A DNA stretch of 64,000 bases from JAVKDP01 sp040222185 (GCA_040222185.1 JAVKDP010000026.1:164040-228039); one strand, 5' to 3'; counted from the first letter of the stretch, positions 54,175-63,843 are shown. A program made the numbers and translations. Notes: generated from the letters alone by a model not told the origin.

Positions 54175-54537
54175 GTAGGTTTTTAGCATATGAGTGTTAG
54201 CCTAATTTGGCCTTTGCTCACTGGATAGGAGATAGGTATTAGAGGACAATTTCCTTTTGAACTGAGAAATCGAAGTCTAAGTAATATGTCTAGGTCGAAA
54301 ACAAAATGGTTTTGTTGAAGGGATATGATAGGAATTCTATTTGTGTAATTATTCGTTTAAAATCATCTATAATAAAACTCTCTTTTTATTAGGCAACAAG
54401 TAACATGCGTTTCTGGTTTATCGAATAGTACTAATAGAGATTTGTCTTTACGATTCTAACATTTCAAAAAATAGTTGAATTAAATAGAAATAATTAATTA
54501 ATTATATCTTTTATTAATAATATATTAGGGGGTATAA
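54175..54537. other. AT-rich intergenic region
   Basis: 363 bases of low GC with no supported ORF or RNA gene. The last 60 bases consist almost only of A and T, ending in a strong AGGGGG ribosome binding site before the 546-aa gene. Confidence 0.5.
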
Positions 54538-56178
54538 ATGAATAAGCTAATTCCTTTTTTTTTGGTCATATTATTTTTTGGAAGCCCAGTTTTTGCTCAA
54601 AATTATTTAGCAGAAAACGAGTCATTTTTAACTGAATTTGAGAATGGACAACCAGATGAAGTAGATATAGATTTCGAAAACCTTTCAGAATTAGAAATTG
54701 AAAATGTTCATGGTTTAGCAGATAAACGCTACACAATAACAAATGCCCAAATATCTACCATTACAATCAGTCAGGAGAATCTAGGGAGATTAGTATTATA
54801 TGCTAAACTTTTTAATAAAAAGGATAGCGTATTATTTAATCCTATTAGTACAAGATCAGGAATTATTGAAATACTATTATTTAGGGGTGACAGCGTACTT
54901 GAAGATAAAACAAGAATTTATGATTTCAGTGAGGACATATTTCAACAAATTCATCTTAATACTTTAAGAGCTGGAATAGATAAAGTAAAAATTCGATTTA
55001 GGGTAAATAAAGAAAGTGAGTTGTTTATTATTGAAAAACTAAAGATTGTTCCATATAACTCTGAGGGTGTCAGTTACTATTCTGAATTAGAAAAACAAGA
55101 AGAAGAAATATTAGATATAACATCTAGTATGACCGACGAAGCAAATAGTGTAAAAGAAAACTTTACTCTTCAAATTAGTAGAGTTGAAGCTGCTTATTCT
55201 AATTTAAAAACACTTACGAGTGGTAAACAGTTTGAATCAGTGGCAACAATAAGAGTTAACTCTTTTAACCCTTTTAAGAGCAGTTTATTTTCTCAACATT
55301 ATGAGGATCTTTTATTTCAAACGAGGCAAAATGAAAATGAAGATTTACAAGAAATGATTTCTGAGTTTGATAATAATGAAATTAATATTGCTATGTCTCT
55401 CGATCAATTATTTCTAGGTGGAAGATTTACAAGCCTATTTATGTCACTAGATAATTTTTTCAAAAACGATTTTGTTATTGAAAAAGATAAAAAAGAGGTT
55501 GAAATAGTCAATATTAAGGGGAACTATTTTATAAGTAAAAAGGCAAGATTTGGAAATAAGTTAAAGTTAAGTCCTTTATCTGAGAACGATCCAATAATAA
55601 AAACTATCAATGAGTTGGAAAGTAAAAATGAGGCGTATAAAAATTATGTATCTACGCTAGCTTTTTTCCTGAAAGAAGACATCGAAACTTCAAATGAACT
55701 GGATGAAGAGTTAGCTTTGGCAAGAAAGTACATAAAAGACTATGAAAAAATTGTATGGGAAATTACAGAGAAATACGCTGAATACGATAAGAGCTATTAC
55801 TTTGATAATGATGACAGAATAAATTTTGCGAAAGTAACCACTGCTATCGAAAGAAACTTTATCCCAGAGAATATCACGGCTATTGATGATTTGAAGAAGA
55901 TTAGATCTGAATCTATTAGAATAATTAATAAAATGGAAGAGCTATCATCTGAATATGAATCAGTCACTTCAAAAATTAAAACTTACTATGATTTGATTTA
56001 TAAATTCAGACCAGAAAGTAGGAAAGAAGCCTTCACTGACCTAGCTTTATTACCAAATGGAATTAAATCCCAATGGCGGATAAATCAGGAATCAATAACG
56101 TTAAAATACGCTGAACCAAACGGTGTTCAATCTCTAATATCTAAAGCAACGGGAAAAGAGAGTTCTTCTAATGATTGA
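54538..56178 (+). CDS. Orphan secreted coiled-coil protein
   Basis: A 546-aa protein with a clear signal peptide (about residues 1-21, VFAQ cleavage). A beta-rich region follows (about residues 40-180; LVLYAKLFNKKDSVLF, KVKIRFRVNKESELFIIEK), resembling a carbohydrate-binding or jelly-roll domain. A long helical/coiled-coil part (about 185-510) has charged heptads. No catalytic motif is visible and I recognise no family. Base composition is markedly more AT-rich than its neighbours. A strong GGGGG ribosome binding site precedes it. The context suggests accessory DNA. Confidence 0.55.
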   Translation: MNKLIPFFLVILFFGSPVFAQNYLAENESFLTEFENGQPDEVDIDFENLSELEIENVHGLADKRYTITNAQISTITISQENLGRLVLYAKLFNKKDSVLFNPISTRSGIIEILLFRGDSVLEDKTRIYDFSEDIFQQIHLNTLRAGIDKVKIRFRVNKESELFIIEKLKIVPYNSEGVSYYSELEKQEEEILDITSSMTDEANSVKENFTLQISRVEAAYSNLKTLTSGKQFESVATIRVNSFNPFKSSLFSQHYEDLLFQTRQNENEDLQEMISEFDNNEINIAMSLDQLFLGGRFTSLFMSLDNFFKNDFVIEKDKKEVEIVNIKGNYFISKKARFGNKLKLSPLSENDPIIKTINELESKNEAYKNYVSTLAFFLKEDIETSNELDEELALARKYIKDYEKIVWEITEKYAEYDKSYYFDNDDRINFAKVTTAIERNFIPENITAIDDLKKIRSESIRIINKMEELSSEYESVTSKIKTYYDLIYKFRPESRKEAFTDLALLPNGIKSQWRINQESITLKYAEPNGVQSLISKATGKESSSND

Positions 56179-56427
56179 TGTAATTATTACTTTTATCTTT
56201 AGTCTTTTGATTTAAACATTGAAGCCCAAATAGCACATACTTTTCCAGTATGTACCAATAGCTAAGCTATAGCTTTCTAATATATTTGTTCATCTGCATG
56301 ATTAAATCAGTGTTGAATTTTAGGTTTTAGCTTTAAAAACCCATTCCCTAGAACTACTTCCCTTTTCATCTCAAATCAATTAGCTTCCTGACAATCATTC
56401 AATCAAGAACATCTAAAGAAAGAAATT

Positions 56428-56853
56428 ATGCCAGATAAAAAAGCGTCGGCCGTTTGGAACGGAGATTTAAAAGGTGGATCAGGAACTGTATCCTCAGAAA
56501 GCGGAGCCCTGGAGAATGCTCCATATTCATTTGTATCAAGATTTGAAAGTGGTGCAGATAGTAACCCGGAAGAACTTATTGGGGCTGCTCATGCGGGTTG
56601 TTATTCTATGGCCCTTTCTAATGAGCTTCATAAGGCAGGGCACACTTCTAAAAGCGTGGACACTAAAGCAACTGTAACACTTGAGTTTGTGGACGGAGCT
56701 CCGACTATAACAACTGTTAAGCTGGTAGCTGTGGCAGATGTTCCGGGTTTATCGGATGAGGATTTTCAACCTATTGCAACAGCAACTAAAGATGCCTGCC
56801 CGGTTTCTCGTGTACTGAATGCAGAGATCATTCTGGATGCCAGCCTTGCCTGA
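56428..56853 (+). CDS. OsmC family peroxiredoxin
   Basis: A 141-aa OsmC-type protein with the redox cysteines in HAGCYSMALS (around residue 54) and DACPVSRVLNAEI (around residue 123). It has the N-terminal SAVWNGDLKGGSGTVS pattern of classical OsmC, which reduces organic peroxides. It is shorter than the paralogue at 23808. A terminator follows, so it is monocistronic. Confidence 0.93.
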   Translation: MPDKKASAVWNGDLKGGSGTVSSESGALENAPYSFVSRFESGADSNPEELIGAAHAGCYSMALSNELHKAGHTSKSVDTKATVTLEFVDGAPTITTVKLVAVADVPGLSDEDFQPIATATKDACPVSRVLNAEIILDASLA

Positions 56854-56875
56854 AAGTAATCGATCATAGTTTATT

Positions 56876-56905
56876 AAAACCTTCTTCATCCGGGGAAGGT
56901 TTTTT
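56876..56905 (+). terminator. Terminator after the OsmC gene
   Basis: AAAACCTTC (56876-56884) pairs with GAAGGTTTT (56895-56903), with a T run at the 3' side, about 22 bases past the stop codon. Confidence 0.85.
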
Positions 56906-56964
56906 GTTTTGTTAGAATGAAAAATATAAAGCAGTTCTAATTCCCAGTTACGCTTTTCATTTCT

Positions 56965-56972
56965 TATCTTTG
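56965..56972 (+). promoter_or_regulatory. purF promoter -7 box
   Basis: TATCTTTG is a perfect TAnnTTTG element 37 bases before the purF ATG. The -33 region is weak (no TTTG at 19-21 bases upstream). AGGAG 8 bases before the ATG is the ribosome binding site. Confidence 0.6.
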
Positions 56973-57009
56973 CACTTCTCTTTAAAACTCACTTTTAGGA
57001 GCAGACTTA

Positions 57010-58512
57010 ATGAGCGATAAACCACGCGAGTATTGTGGAATTTTTGGTGTTTTTGATCACCCGGATGCAGCCTTGCTGTCTTACTACGGGTTACACTCAC
57101 TTCAACACAGAGGGCAGGAATCAGCTGGTATCGTAACTTCCCATTTCGATGCAGAAAAGAATCGGTCGATTATGCCGATGTACAAAGATTTTGGATTGGT
57201 TCTCAGTGTATTCAATAAGCCCAAAATCATGAACAAGATTCTGAAGGGCAGATCAGCTATTGGGCACAATCGCTATTCAACTTCAGGCTCCTCAAAAAAC
57301 CCTGCAAATATTCAGCCGTTCAGGGTTCATTACAGAAGTGGTAACATTGCTATCGGGCATAACGGGAACCTTTCTAATGCGAAGCAGATTCGTAGCCGGT
57401 TCAGAGATGAAGGGGTCATTTTCCAAAGTACTTCCGATACTGAACTTATCCTTCACCTGATTGCACAAAGTGAGCATGAAGATCAAATGGATCAGATTAT
57501 GGATGCTCTTCAGCAGATTGAAGGGGCATATTGTTTGGTGATGCTCACAGATGATAAACTAATTGCAGTTCGCGACCCGAATGGTTTCCGTCCATTGGCA
57601 CTTGGTAAGGTAGATGGAAAATTTTGTGTGGCCAGTGAGACTTGTGCTTTTGATATAAATAACGCCGAGTATATTCGTGATGTACAGCCGGGTGAGGTTA
57701 TCGTAATTGACCAGGAAGCGACTGACAGAGGTGAGCCAAAGTCTTATTTCATAGAACCTGAGATGGGAACAGGAACGAGCCAATGTATTTTTGAATATGT
57801 GTATTTCTCCCGCCCGGATAGTATGATTTTTGGCGAAATGGTAGATAAGATTCGTCGTAATCTTGGAAAGGCCCTGGCCAAAGAGCATCCGATGAGTGAT
57901 TTTGTAAAGAAGAGTTCTCCGGATAAAAAACCGGTAGTTATTTCAGTTCCTGATTCGAGTAATACCGCAGCTCTTGGGTATGCCAGTGAAAGCCAGAAGA
58001 ATGGGGAAGATTGTAAGTATGATATTGGCTTGATTCGTAACCACTATGTTGGAAGAACGTTTATTTCTCCCGGGCAAAAATCCCGTGAACAGAAAGTGCG
58101 AACAAAGTTTAACCCTGTTCGGGGAGTTATTGAAGGGCGTAGTGTCATTATTGTTGATGATTCTATTGTAAGAGGGACTACTTCCAGGTATTTGGTTGAT
58201 ATGATCAGGGAGTGTAACCCAACAGAAATACACTTCCTGGTAAGTTCACCTCCAATTATCAGTCCATGTTATTATGGAATGGATTTTCCTAGCCCGGAAG
58301 AGCTCATTGCAAATAAATGTGATCGGGATCTAACTAAGATAGCTGAAGAAATTGGGGTGGATAGTGTTCGCTATTTATCAGCCGAAGGGTTAGTTAATGC
58401 AGTTAAAACTGCGAATCCTACCGAGCACGATTATTGTACAGCCTGTTTTACAGGAAAATATCCGGTGCCAGTGAACTTTGGTGTTGAGAAAGAAGAAAAT
58501 GAGCTTGTGTAG
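57010..58512 (+). CDS. purF: Amidophosphoribosyltransferase
   Basis: A 500-aa enzyme for the first step of purine synthesis (PRPP to phosphoribosylamine). The N-terminal glutaminase has the nucleophile Cys9 after a short propeptide (EYCGIFGVFDH) and LQHRGQESAGI. The PRPP site is VIIVDDSIVRGTTSRY. The C-terminal DYCTACFTGKYPVP and an earlier Cys fit the iron-sulfur class. It lies 3 bases before engB, and serA follows, giving a three-gene run. Confidence 0.97.
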   Translation: MSDKPREYCGIFGVFDHPDAALLSYYGLHSLQHRGQESAGIVTSHFDAEKNRSIMPMYKDFGLVLSVFNKPKIMNKILKGRSAIGHNRYSTSGSSKNPANIQPFRVHYRSGNIAIGHNGNLSNAKQIRSRFRDEGVIFQSTSDTELILHLIAQSEHEDQMDQIMDALQQIEGAYCLVMLTDDKLIAVRDPNGFRPLALGKVDGKFCVASETCAFDINNAEYIRDVQPGEVIVIDQEATDRGEPKSYFIEPEMGTGTSQCIFEYVYFSRPDSMIFGEMVDKIRRNLGKALAKEHPMSDFVKKSSPDKKPVVISVPDSSNTAALGYASESQKNGEDCKYDIGLIRNHYVGRTFISPGQKSREQKVRTKFNPVRGVIEGRSVIIVDDSIVRGTTSRYLVDMIRECNPTEIHFLVSSPPIISPCYYGMDFPSPEELIANKCDRDLTKIAEEIGVDSVRYLSAEGLVNAVKTANPTEHDYCTACFTGKYPVPVNFGVEKEENELV

Positions 58513-58515
58513 CTA

Positions 58516-59106
58516 ATGTACAATAGCACTCCCAAATTTATTACCAGTGCACCACGCTTAGAAGATTGCCCACCCGAAAGCTTGCCCGAAATATGTTTTG
58601 CGGGGCGGTCAAATGTTGGGAAATCATCTCTTATTAATGGTTTGCTGAATAAGAAGAGGATGGCCAGAACTTCTAATGTGCCAGGTAAAACTCAGCAGAT
58701 GAATTATTACCAGATCGGTGATTCCTGTTTCTTTGTTGATCTTCCGGGATATGGATATGCCAAAGTCCCTAAAAGAGAACGGGAACGGTGGGGGAGAAAT
58801 ATCCGGGAGTATTTGCTAAACCGGAAAACATTAAGTCTCATCATCCATTTGGTTGATGTGCGCCATACTCCGACAACCCTCGATCAAGATTTTTTTTACT
58901 GGATGGCATCTAATGAAATGCCGTTCTGTGTTTTACTTTCTAAAGCCGATAAGATTTCCAAGAACAAGGTTTCAAAGGCTAAAGCTGAAGTAAAAAAGAT
59001 ACTCGCCGAAATGAATATCGAAGTACCCATTTTGGCCTTCTCAGCAGAATCAAAACAAGGGCTCGACGAAGTGCGGGAACTTATAACCGACTTTGTAGAG
59101 GAATAA
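58516..59106 (+). CDS. engB: Ribosome biogenesis GTP-binding protein EngB (YsxC)
   Basis: A 196-aa TRAFAC GTPase needed for 50S assembly. G1 is GRSNVGKSSLINGLL, G2 Thr in SNVPGKTQQMNYY, G3 DLPGYGYAKVPK and G4 LSKADK. It is directly downstream of purF (3-base gap). Start ATG 58516. Confidence 0.97.
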   Translation: MYNSTPKFITSAPRLEDCPPESLPEICFAGRSNVGKSSLINGLLNKKRMARTSNVPGKTQQMNYYQIGDSCFFVDLPGYGYAKVPKRERERWGRNIREYLLNRKTLSLIIHLVDVRHTPTTLDQDFFYWMASNEMPFCVLLSKADKISKNKVSKAKAEVKKILAEMNIEVPILAFSAESKQGLDEVRELITDFVEE

Positions 59107-59140
59107 CGATTACACTCACTCACACTCACAATTACTAAAC

Positions 59141-60730
59141 ATGTCATTTAAAGTTTTACTACTAGATGGAGTAGACCCAATATGCGGGGATATTTTCAGT
59201 CAACGCGGAATACAAGCAGACCAACCAGGTAGACTAACAGAGGAAGAACTCTTTTCGAGGATCGGAGAATACGATGGGATGGTGGTTCGAAGTGCAACTA
59301 CTGTAACTCCTGAGCTTCTGGAGAAAGCTGGAAATATGAAAGTGATAGGCCGGGCCGGGGTTGGAGTTGATAATATTGACATCCCGTCTGCAACTGCTAA
59401 AGGTGTTTTGGTTATGAATACACCTGATGGTAACACAATCTCAACAGCAGAGCATACTTGTGGAATGCTTATAGCCCTTTCAAGAAATATCCCAACGGCA
59501 GTTTCTACAGTAAAAGGTGGGGGCTGGAATCGTAAGGCGTACATGGGAACCGAAGTTCACGGAAAAACTCTAGGTATTGTAGGCTTAGGTAAAATAGGTT
59601 CCGAAGTAGCAAAAAGGATGTTCGCCTTTGGAATGGATATCCAGGCTTACGATCCGTTTTCAACAGAAGAGCATGCCCAGGACATTGGTGTGAAATTGGT
59701 TGAGCTGGATGAGTTGTTAAGTACTTCAGACTATCTAACGGTTCATACCCCGCTCACAGAAAAAACAAAAGGATTGGTTTCATTAAAGAATGAAGCAAAG
59801 CTTAAAAAAGGAATTCGATTAGTGAATTGCGCCAGGGGTGGAATTTATGAAGAAGCTGATCTACCTCAACTATTAGACAATGGTATTGTTGGAGGAGTAG
59901 CTCTGGATGTGTACAGTAATGAACCTCCTACAGAAGATCTTTACAGTGTACTTTCTCACCCAAATATTATTTGTACTCCTCACCTGGGAGCTTCAACTGA
60001 AGAAGCACAGGAAAAAGTTGCAGAACAGATCGCTTCTCAGATGGCTGATGCTCTTGAGAACAAGAACTATAAAGGTAGCCTGAACGGGAAATCTATTTCA
60101 CTTCTTACCAACAAAGAAGTACAGCCTTACCTTCAATTGGCAGAGAAACTGGGCCGTATGATTATCCAGCTTTCTCCTGATCATGCAAATAACTTTGAAT
60201 TCGAATATGCCGGAGATTCAGTTAAATATGCCGATGTATTAACGGATGGTATTTTAACAGGGATGCTTTCAGAATATATTGATGATGCGATTAACCTGAT
60301 TAATGCCCGTGTTTATGCAGATCAGCGAGGATTCAATATTAAAGAAGTGACATCTAATAAAACGCAGACATATAGTGATCTTGTCACAATCAGGTTGCCT
60401 AAAGGAGCAGAGTACACAAGTATTTCTGCAACAGTATTTGGTGAAGGAGATTATCGTATTGTGGAGATCGACAATTACGGGATCGAACTTCGTCTGGAAG
60501 GTGATCTAATACTCTATCAAAATGAGGATAAGCCGGGTATGCTTGCATCTGTAAGTGGCTTGCTGGCAAACCAGGGAATAAACATCGCAGCACTTAGTCT
60601 TGGACGTTCCGGAAAAGGTTCAAATGCTATTACCGCAGTTGCAGTAGATAAACACCTGGATGAATTGGAAAAATCGAGTATCCAGTCAATGGAAGGCATT
60701 AAAAACGTACGATATATTTCATTATCGTAG
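59141..60730 (+). CDS. serA: D-3-phosphoglycerate dehydrogenase
   Basis: A 529-aa serine-pathway enzyme of the long type. Rossmann GIVGLGKIGSEVAKRM and the catalytic RGGIYEE, AGVGVDNIDIPS and HLGASTEEAQEKVAEQ segments form the dehydrogenase (residues 1-310). It is followed by an intervening ASB domain and a C-terminal ACT domain (about 455-529; NEDKPGMLASVSGLLANQGIN), the usual site of serine feedback inhibition. It is 34 bases after engB and ended by a strong terminator. Confidence 0.96.
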   Translation: MSFKVLLLDGVDPICGDIFSQRGIQADQPGRLTEEELFSRIGEYDGMVVRSATTVTPELLEKAGNMKVIGRAGVGVDNIDIPSATAKGVLVMNTPDGNTISTAEHTCGMLIALSRNIPTAVSTVKGGGWNRKAYMGTEVHGKTLGIVGLGKIGSEVAKRMFAFGMDIQAYDPFSTEEHAQDIGVKLVELDELLSTSDYLTVHTPLTEKTKGLVSLKNEAKLKKGIRLVNCARGGIYEEADLPQLLDNGIVGGVALDVYSNEPPTEDLYSVLSHPNIICTPHLGASTEEAQEKVAEQIASQMADALENKNYKGSLNGKSISLLTNKEVQPYLQLAEKLGRMIIQLSPDHANNFEFEYAGDSVKYADVLTDGILTGMLSEYIDDAINLINARVYADQRGFNIKEVTSNKTQTYSDLVTIRLPKGAEYTSISATVFGEGDYRIVEIDNYGIELRLEGDLILYQNEDKPGMLASVSGLLANQGINIAALSLGRSGKGSNAITAVAVDKHLDELEKSSIQSMEGIKNVRYISLS

Positions 60731-60748
60731 CTTTAAATAAGAGCATAT

Positions 60749-60787
60749 AAAAAAGCCACTTTATGTTTAGTAAAGTGGCTTTTTTTG
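60749..60787. terminator. Bidirectional terminator between serA and the AarF-like gene
   Basis: AAAAAGCCACTTTA and TAAAGTGGCTTTTT form a 14-bp stem around a seven-base loop with A and T flanks. It can end serA (+) and the convergent ABC1-kinase gene (-). Confidence 0.9.
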
Positions 60788-60803
60788 GAACTAATAAATT
60801 TGG

Positions 60804-62132
60804 TTAAGTAGTAACCAGGTGCTCCTCGAAATCCATTCCAAGAAGCTCAGTCAAGATTTCCTTGCTCTTTTCGTTATTGATCTTGGCTCCCAGTTTTATC
60901 AAAATACTATAGAGTCCTGTATGCACTCTGCTGGTGTATAAAAAATGCTTTGAACCACGAAGCTCATTTGAGAGAGGGGCTTCTTTTGTGAAATGACGGA
61001 TTTGCTCATCGTAACTTGCATCATCAAAATCAAAGACATCATATTTATAGGGCTTCGAAAACATAATGCCGTAGTTCCTGGCGAAGTTATAGTATTCTTC
61101 TTCCCTTTCCTGTGTTTCAGAGTCAGGATTTATCACATCCAGCTTGGTATATAAATCCCGAATAGCTTCCTCATCATTTGCCAGGTGGGTAGGCAGAAGT
61201 CTGAGGTAATTCATAAAGAATTCTTCCGGGAATTTTTTAACACAACCAAAATCTATTACACCCAGTTTACCATCATTAGTGAACAGGAAATTACCTGGGT
61301 GAGTATCGGCATGCACATACCCACCTACTCTTATTTCATCGTGAAAGAAGTCCCATAGTAATTGGCCGAAATGATCGCGCTGTTCCTGGGTGGGGTTTTC
61401 TTTGAGAAACTCACCCAGATGACGGCCTTCAACAAAAGTCATACATAGCACCCGTTCCGTCGAAAATTCCTGGATCCATTCAGGGATAACTATTACATCG
61501 CTACCGAATCGTTTTCTGAATTCATCGATCTGAGACCCTTCATGTTTATAATCGGTTTCCTCAAGTAAGGTGTTTTTGATTTCCTGGAAATAAGGTTCAA
61601 TATCGGTCCCTTTTTTCAGGATTCTTTTTGCAAGAGATTTTGCCACAATCATATCCGAGTTGATGGTTTCCCTTACATTAGGATATTGAATTTTTACAGC
61701 TACTTTCCTTCCGTCTTTTAGCTCCGCCCTGTGAACCTGGCCGATAGAAGCTGCGGCAAAAGCTTCGGCTTCAAACTTGGCAAACAACTTTTCGGGATAA
61801 TCTCCAAGCTCACGTTTGATGATAGACCGAACAAGAGCTTTATTAATTGGAGGAACTGAGTATTGGGCCTGTGCCATTACTTCTGAAAATTCCTCTGGGA
61901 GAAAGCCCTGGTCCATACTCATGCCCTGGGCTATTTTTAAAGCAGTACCGCGAAGCTTGGTAAATTCTTTGAAAACCTCTTTGGCGTTGTTTGTATGAAA
62001 TTCTTTAGAATCGTCTGTTTTCCCCGTTACCTTTTTCTTTATATATCTCTGGGCATAGTTCGATCCAACTTTGATACCTGTTTTAGCAATAATCTTGCCC
62101 CGTTCAAACTTTGAGGAAGGAAACTCACTCAT
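60804..62132 (-). CDS. ABC1/AarF (UbiB) family atypical kinase
   Basis: A 442-aa protein from ATG 62132; the longer reading starts inside the upstream TetR gene. Kinase-like motifs are the family-specific N-terminal KIAQGMSMDQGFLPEE (KxGQ-type), the Ala-rich AAASIGQVHRAELKDGRKVAVKIQ, the catalytic HADTHPGNFLF and DFG (GVIDFGCVKKF). ABC1 proteins are ATPases linked to ubiquinone or other isoprenoid-lipid metabolism. Its ATG lies within the last codons of the TetR gene, so the pair is translationally coupled and the kinase is probably controlled with it. Confidence 0.87.
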   Translation of the reverse strand: MSEFPSSKFERGKIIAKTGIKVGSNYAQRYIKKKVTGKTDDSKEFHTNNAKEVFKEFTKLRGTALKIAQGMSMDQGFLPEEFSEVMAQAQYSVPPINKALVRSIIKRELGDYPEKLFAKFEAEAFAAASIGQVHRAELKDGRKVAVKIQYPNVRETINSDMIVAKSLAKRILKKGTDIEPYFQEIKNTLLEETDYKHEGSQIDEFRKRFGSDVIVIPEWIQEFSTERVLCMTFVEGRHLGEFLKENPTQEQRDHFGQLLWDFFHDEIRVGGYVHADTHPGNFLFTNDGKLGVIDFGCVKKFPEEFFMNYLRLLPTHLANDEEAIRDLYTKLDVINPDSETQEREEEYYNFARNYGIMFSKPYKYDVFDFDDASYDEQIRHFTKEAPLSNELRGSKHFLYTSRVHTGLYSILIKLGAKINNEKSKEILTELLGMDFEEHLVTT

Positions 62133-62832
62133 TATCTGTATCCTCTTTTTCTTCGTCTTTATCTTTAGTTGTACACTCACACAGGAATGGGATATTCTTT
62201 TCAACTCCAGAAGATGTAAATATATACTTAAGTAAATCGAAACTCATATCAATCGTTTTATTGTATACACTTTCTTGTAGCAAAGAAGTAAGCTTATCGG
62301 TTAAGGCAAGAGTACGTTCTTTCCCTTCGGAGGTGTCCTTCATCCAATACTTTAACAGGAATAAAAACTGGCTGGAAAGAAATGAATAATAATAGCTTTT
62401 CATGAAGAACCCGGCGCTTACAGATATCTCAGCATCTGAAGTAAGGAAGTGCTTTAGTAGTTCGGTTACTTCTCCGTGATATGCTGAACCCGAGCCTTTT
62501 TGGAATACATATCTATTGAAAGTCCTTTTCAGAAATTTTTCATTTTCTGACATCATGTCAAATGTAGTATAAGCGAAGTTTGAAAACTTTTCGCTCAACG
62601 AATAAGATTCGAAACCTTCAATTTCTTCAATCATAGCCCAGTATTGGAGAACAAGGGCTGGATAATAGTATTCCAGGATGGCATGTTTATTAGGAAACAA
62701 GGCATATATCTCTGAGGATGTGAAGCCAGTTTCCTTAACCAGTTCTGATATAGATACTTTACCTTTTTTTTCGAAAAGTTCTACAGCTTTCCAGGTAATT
62801 TCAATTTTCTTATTAATTTCTTCTGCTTCCAT
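62125..62832 (-). CDS. TetR family transcriptional regulator
   Basis: A 235-aa regulator with an N-terminal TetR helix-turn-helix (ISELVKETGFTSSEIYALFPNKHAILEYYY, residues about 28-57) and an all-helical ligand domain with unusual Tyr/Phe-rich helices (SFLSSQFLFLLKYWM). The tail is strongly acidic (DKDEEKEDTDNE). It overlaps the ABC1-kinase gene by eight bases, so it probably regulates the pair. Confidence 0.85.
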   Translation of the reverse strand: MEAEEINKKIEITWKAVELFEKKGKVSISELVKETGFTSSEIYALFPNKHAILEYYYPALVLQYWAMIEEIEGFESYSLSEKFSNFAYTTFDMMSENEKFLKRTFNRYVFQKGSGSAYHGEVTELLKHFLTSDAEISVSAGFFMKSYYYSFLSSQFLFLLKYWMKDTSEGKERTLALTDKLTSLLQESVYNKTIDMSFDLLKYIFTSSGVEKNIPFLCECTTKDKDEEKEDTDNE

Positions 62833-62953
62833 AGTGAATAGTGTTTCGAAAATAAACCAACTTAATTTACTTTAAGTTCGATCAATTACTTTTTTATTAT
62901 GATTTTGTTTCGCAGTGTAACCCAAATAATCAAAATTTGATTAAGTAGTACTT

Positions 62954-63694
62954 ATGAGTCATCAACGTGATATTCTGTTTTTATCCTTAACCGGGATTTT
63001 CCTCACTTCATTAGTACTTGGAAACGTAATTGGAACCACAAAGTTCGTTACTATTTTTAGTCTGAACCTTCCTGATTGGCTGGAAGCAATAACACCCCAA
63101 TTGGTTCGCAATGGAAGCAGTTATACAATGAGTGTTCCTGCAGGAGTTATAGCATATCCTTTTACTTTCCTTGCTACAGATTTAATTTCGGAGCTCTTTG
63201 GACGTAAGAAAGCTCAACTTGTGGTTTGGATTGGATTCTCTATGAACTTTTTCATGTTGTTCCTGATGACGGTTAATCACTTGCTTCCGAACTCTGCAGG
63301 GGTAAGTGGTGGTCTCGATTTATTTGAAGGTGTGTATGAGTTCATGATCGGTAATACCATTGCTAGCATGATAGCCTACCTGGTTGCTCAAAGTGTGGAT
63401 GTGAAGCTTTTCCATTTTTGGAAAAAGAAAACCGGAGGAAAACATTTGTGGCTTAGAAATAATGGTTCTACCATGTTTAGTCAATTAGTGGATTCTACCG
63501 CAATTCTTTCGATTCTGTATTTCGCTGGAAATCTGGGAGAGAATGTAAATACAATTGGAGCACTAGTTATCCTTATTATCAACTCCTACCTATTCAAATT
63601 TTTCTTTGCTCTGTTTGATACTCCATTGTTTTATTTGGGAGTGAAAATGTTCAGAAGATTTGAAGAAGATCCTGAAGGAAACAGGCTTTATTAA
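62954..63694 (+). CDS. Queuosine precursor transporter (YhhQ family)
   Basis: A 246-aa protein with about six TM helices. The family signature is VPAGVIAYPFTFLATDLISELFGRKKAQ, with SLNLPDWL upstream and NNGSTMFSQLVDSTAI in the second half. YhhQ/VUT-1 proteins import preQ0/preQ1-type queuosine precursors. It is 120 bases from the TetR gene (divergent) and is followed by the rRNA promoter region. Confidence 0.9.
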   Translation: MSHQRDILFLSLTGIFLTSLVLGNVIGTTKFVTIFSLNLPDWLEAITPQLVRNGSSYTMSVPAGVIAYPFTFLATDLISELFGRKKAQLVVWIGFSMNFFMLFLMTVNHLLPNSAGVSGGLDLFEGVYEFMIGNTIASMIAYLVAQSVDVKLFHFWKKKTGGKHLWLRNNGSTMFSQLVDSTAILSILYFAGNLGENVNTIGALVILIINSYLFKFFFALFDTPLFYLGVKMFRRFEEDPEGNRLY

Positions 63695-63752
63695 TCACCT
63701 GGCTGAAGGGAGAAAAAAAAGTCAAAAAAAAGTAACTTTTTTTGAAATAAAA

Positions 63753-63784
63753 TTTGCCTTCGATTCGGGTGACCCGTACCTTTG
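63753..63784 (+). promoter_or_regulatory. 16S rRNA operon promoter (Bacteroidetes type)
   Basis: TTTG (63753-63756) and TACCTTTG (63777-63784) are exactly 20 bases apart, the consensus -33/-7 pair of this phylum. A tract of A and T (63713-63752) precedes it and may be an UP element. Transcription should start near 63791. Confidence 0.9.
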
Positions 63785-63808
63785 TAATCCTTTCGAGGAA
63801 ATGAATTC

Positions 63809-63843
63809 GCTGATTAAAACTCCAGTTTCAATCGGCTTTTTTT
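63809..63843 (+). terminator. Terminator-like hairpin in the rRNA leader
   Basis: GCTGATT...AATCGGC with an inner AAACT/AGTTT stem and a CC loop is followed by seven T. It lies only about 20 bases after the predicted rRNA start and 130 bases before 16S. It could terminate yhhQ read-through or attenuate rRNA transcription. Confidence 0.7.
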
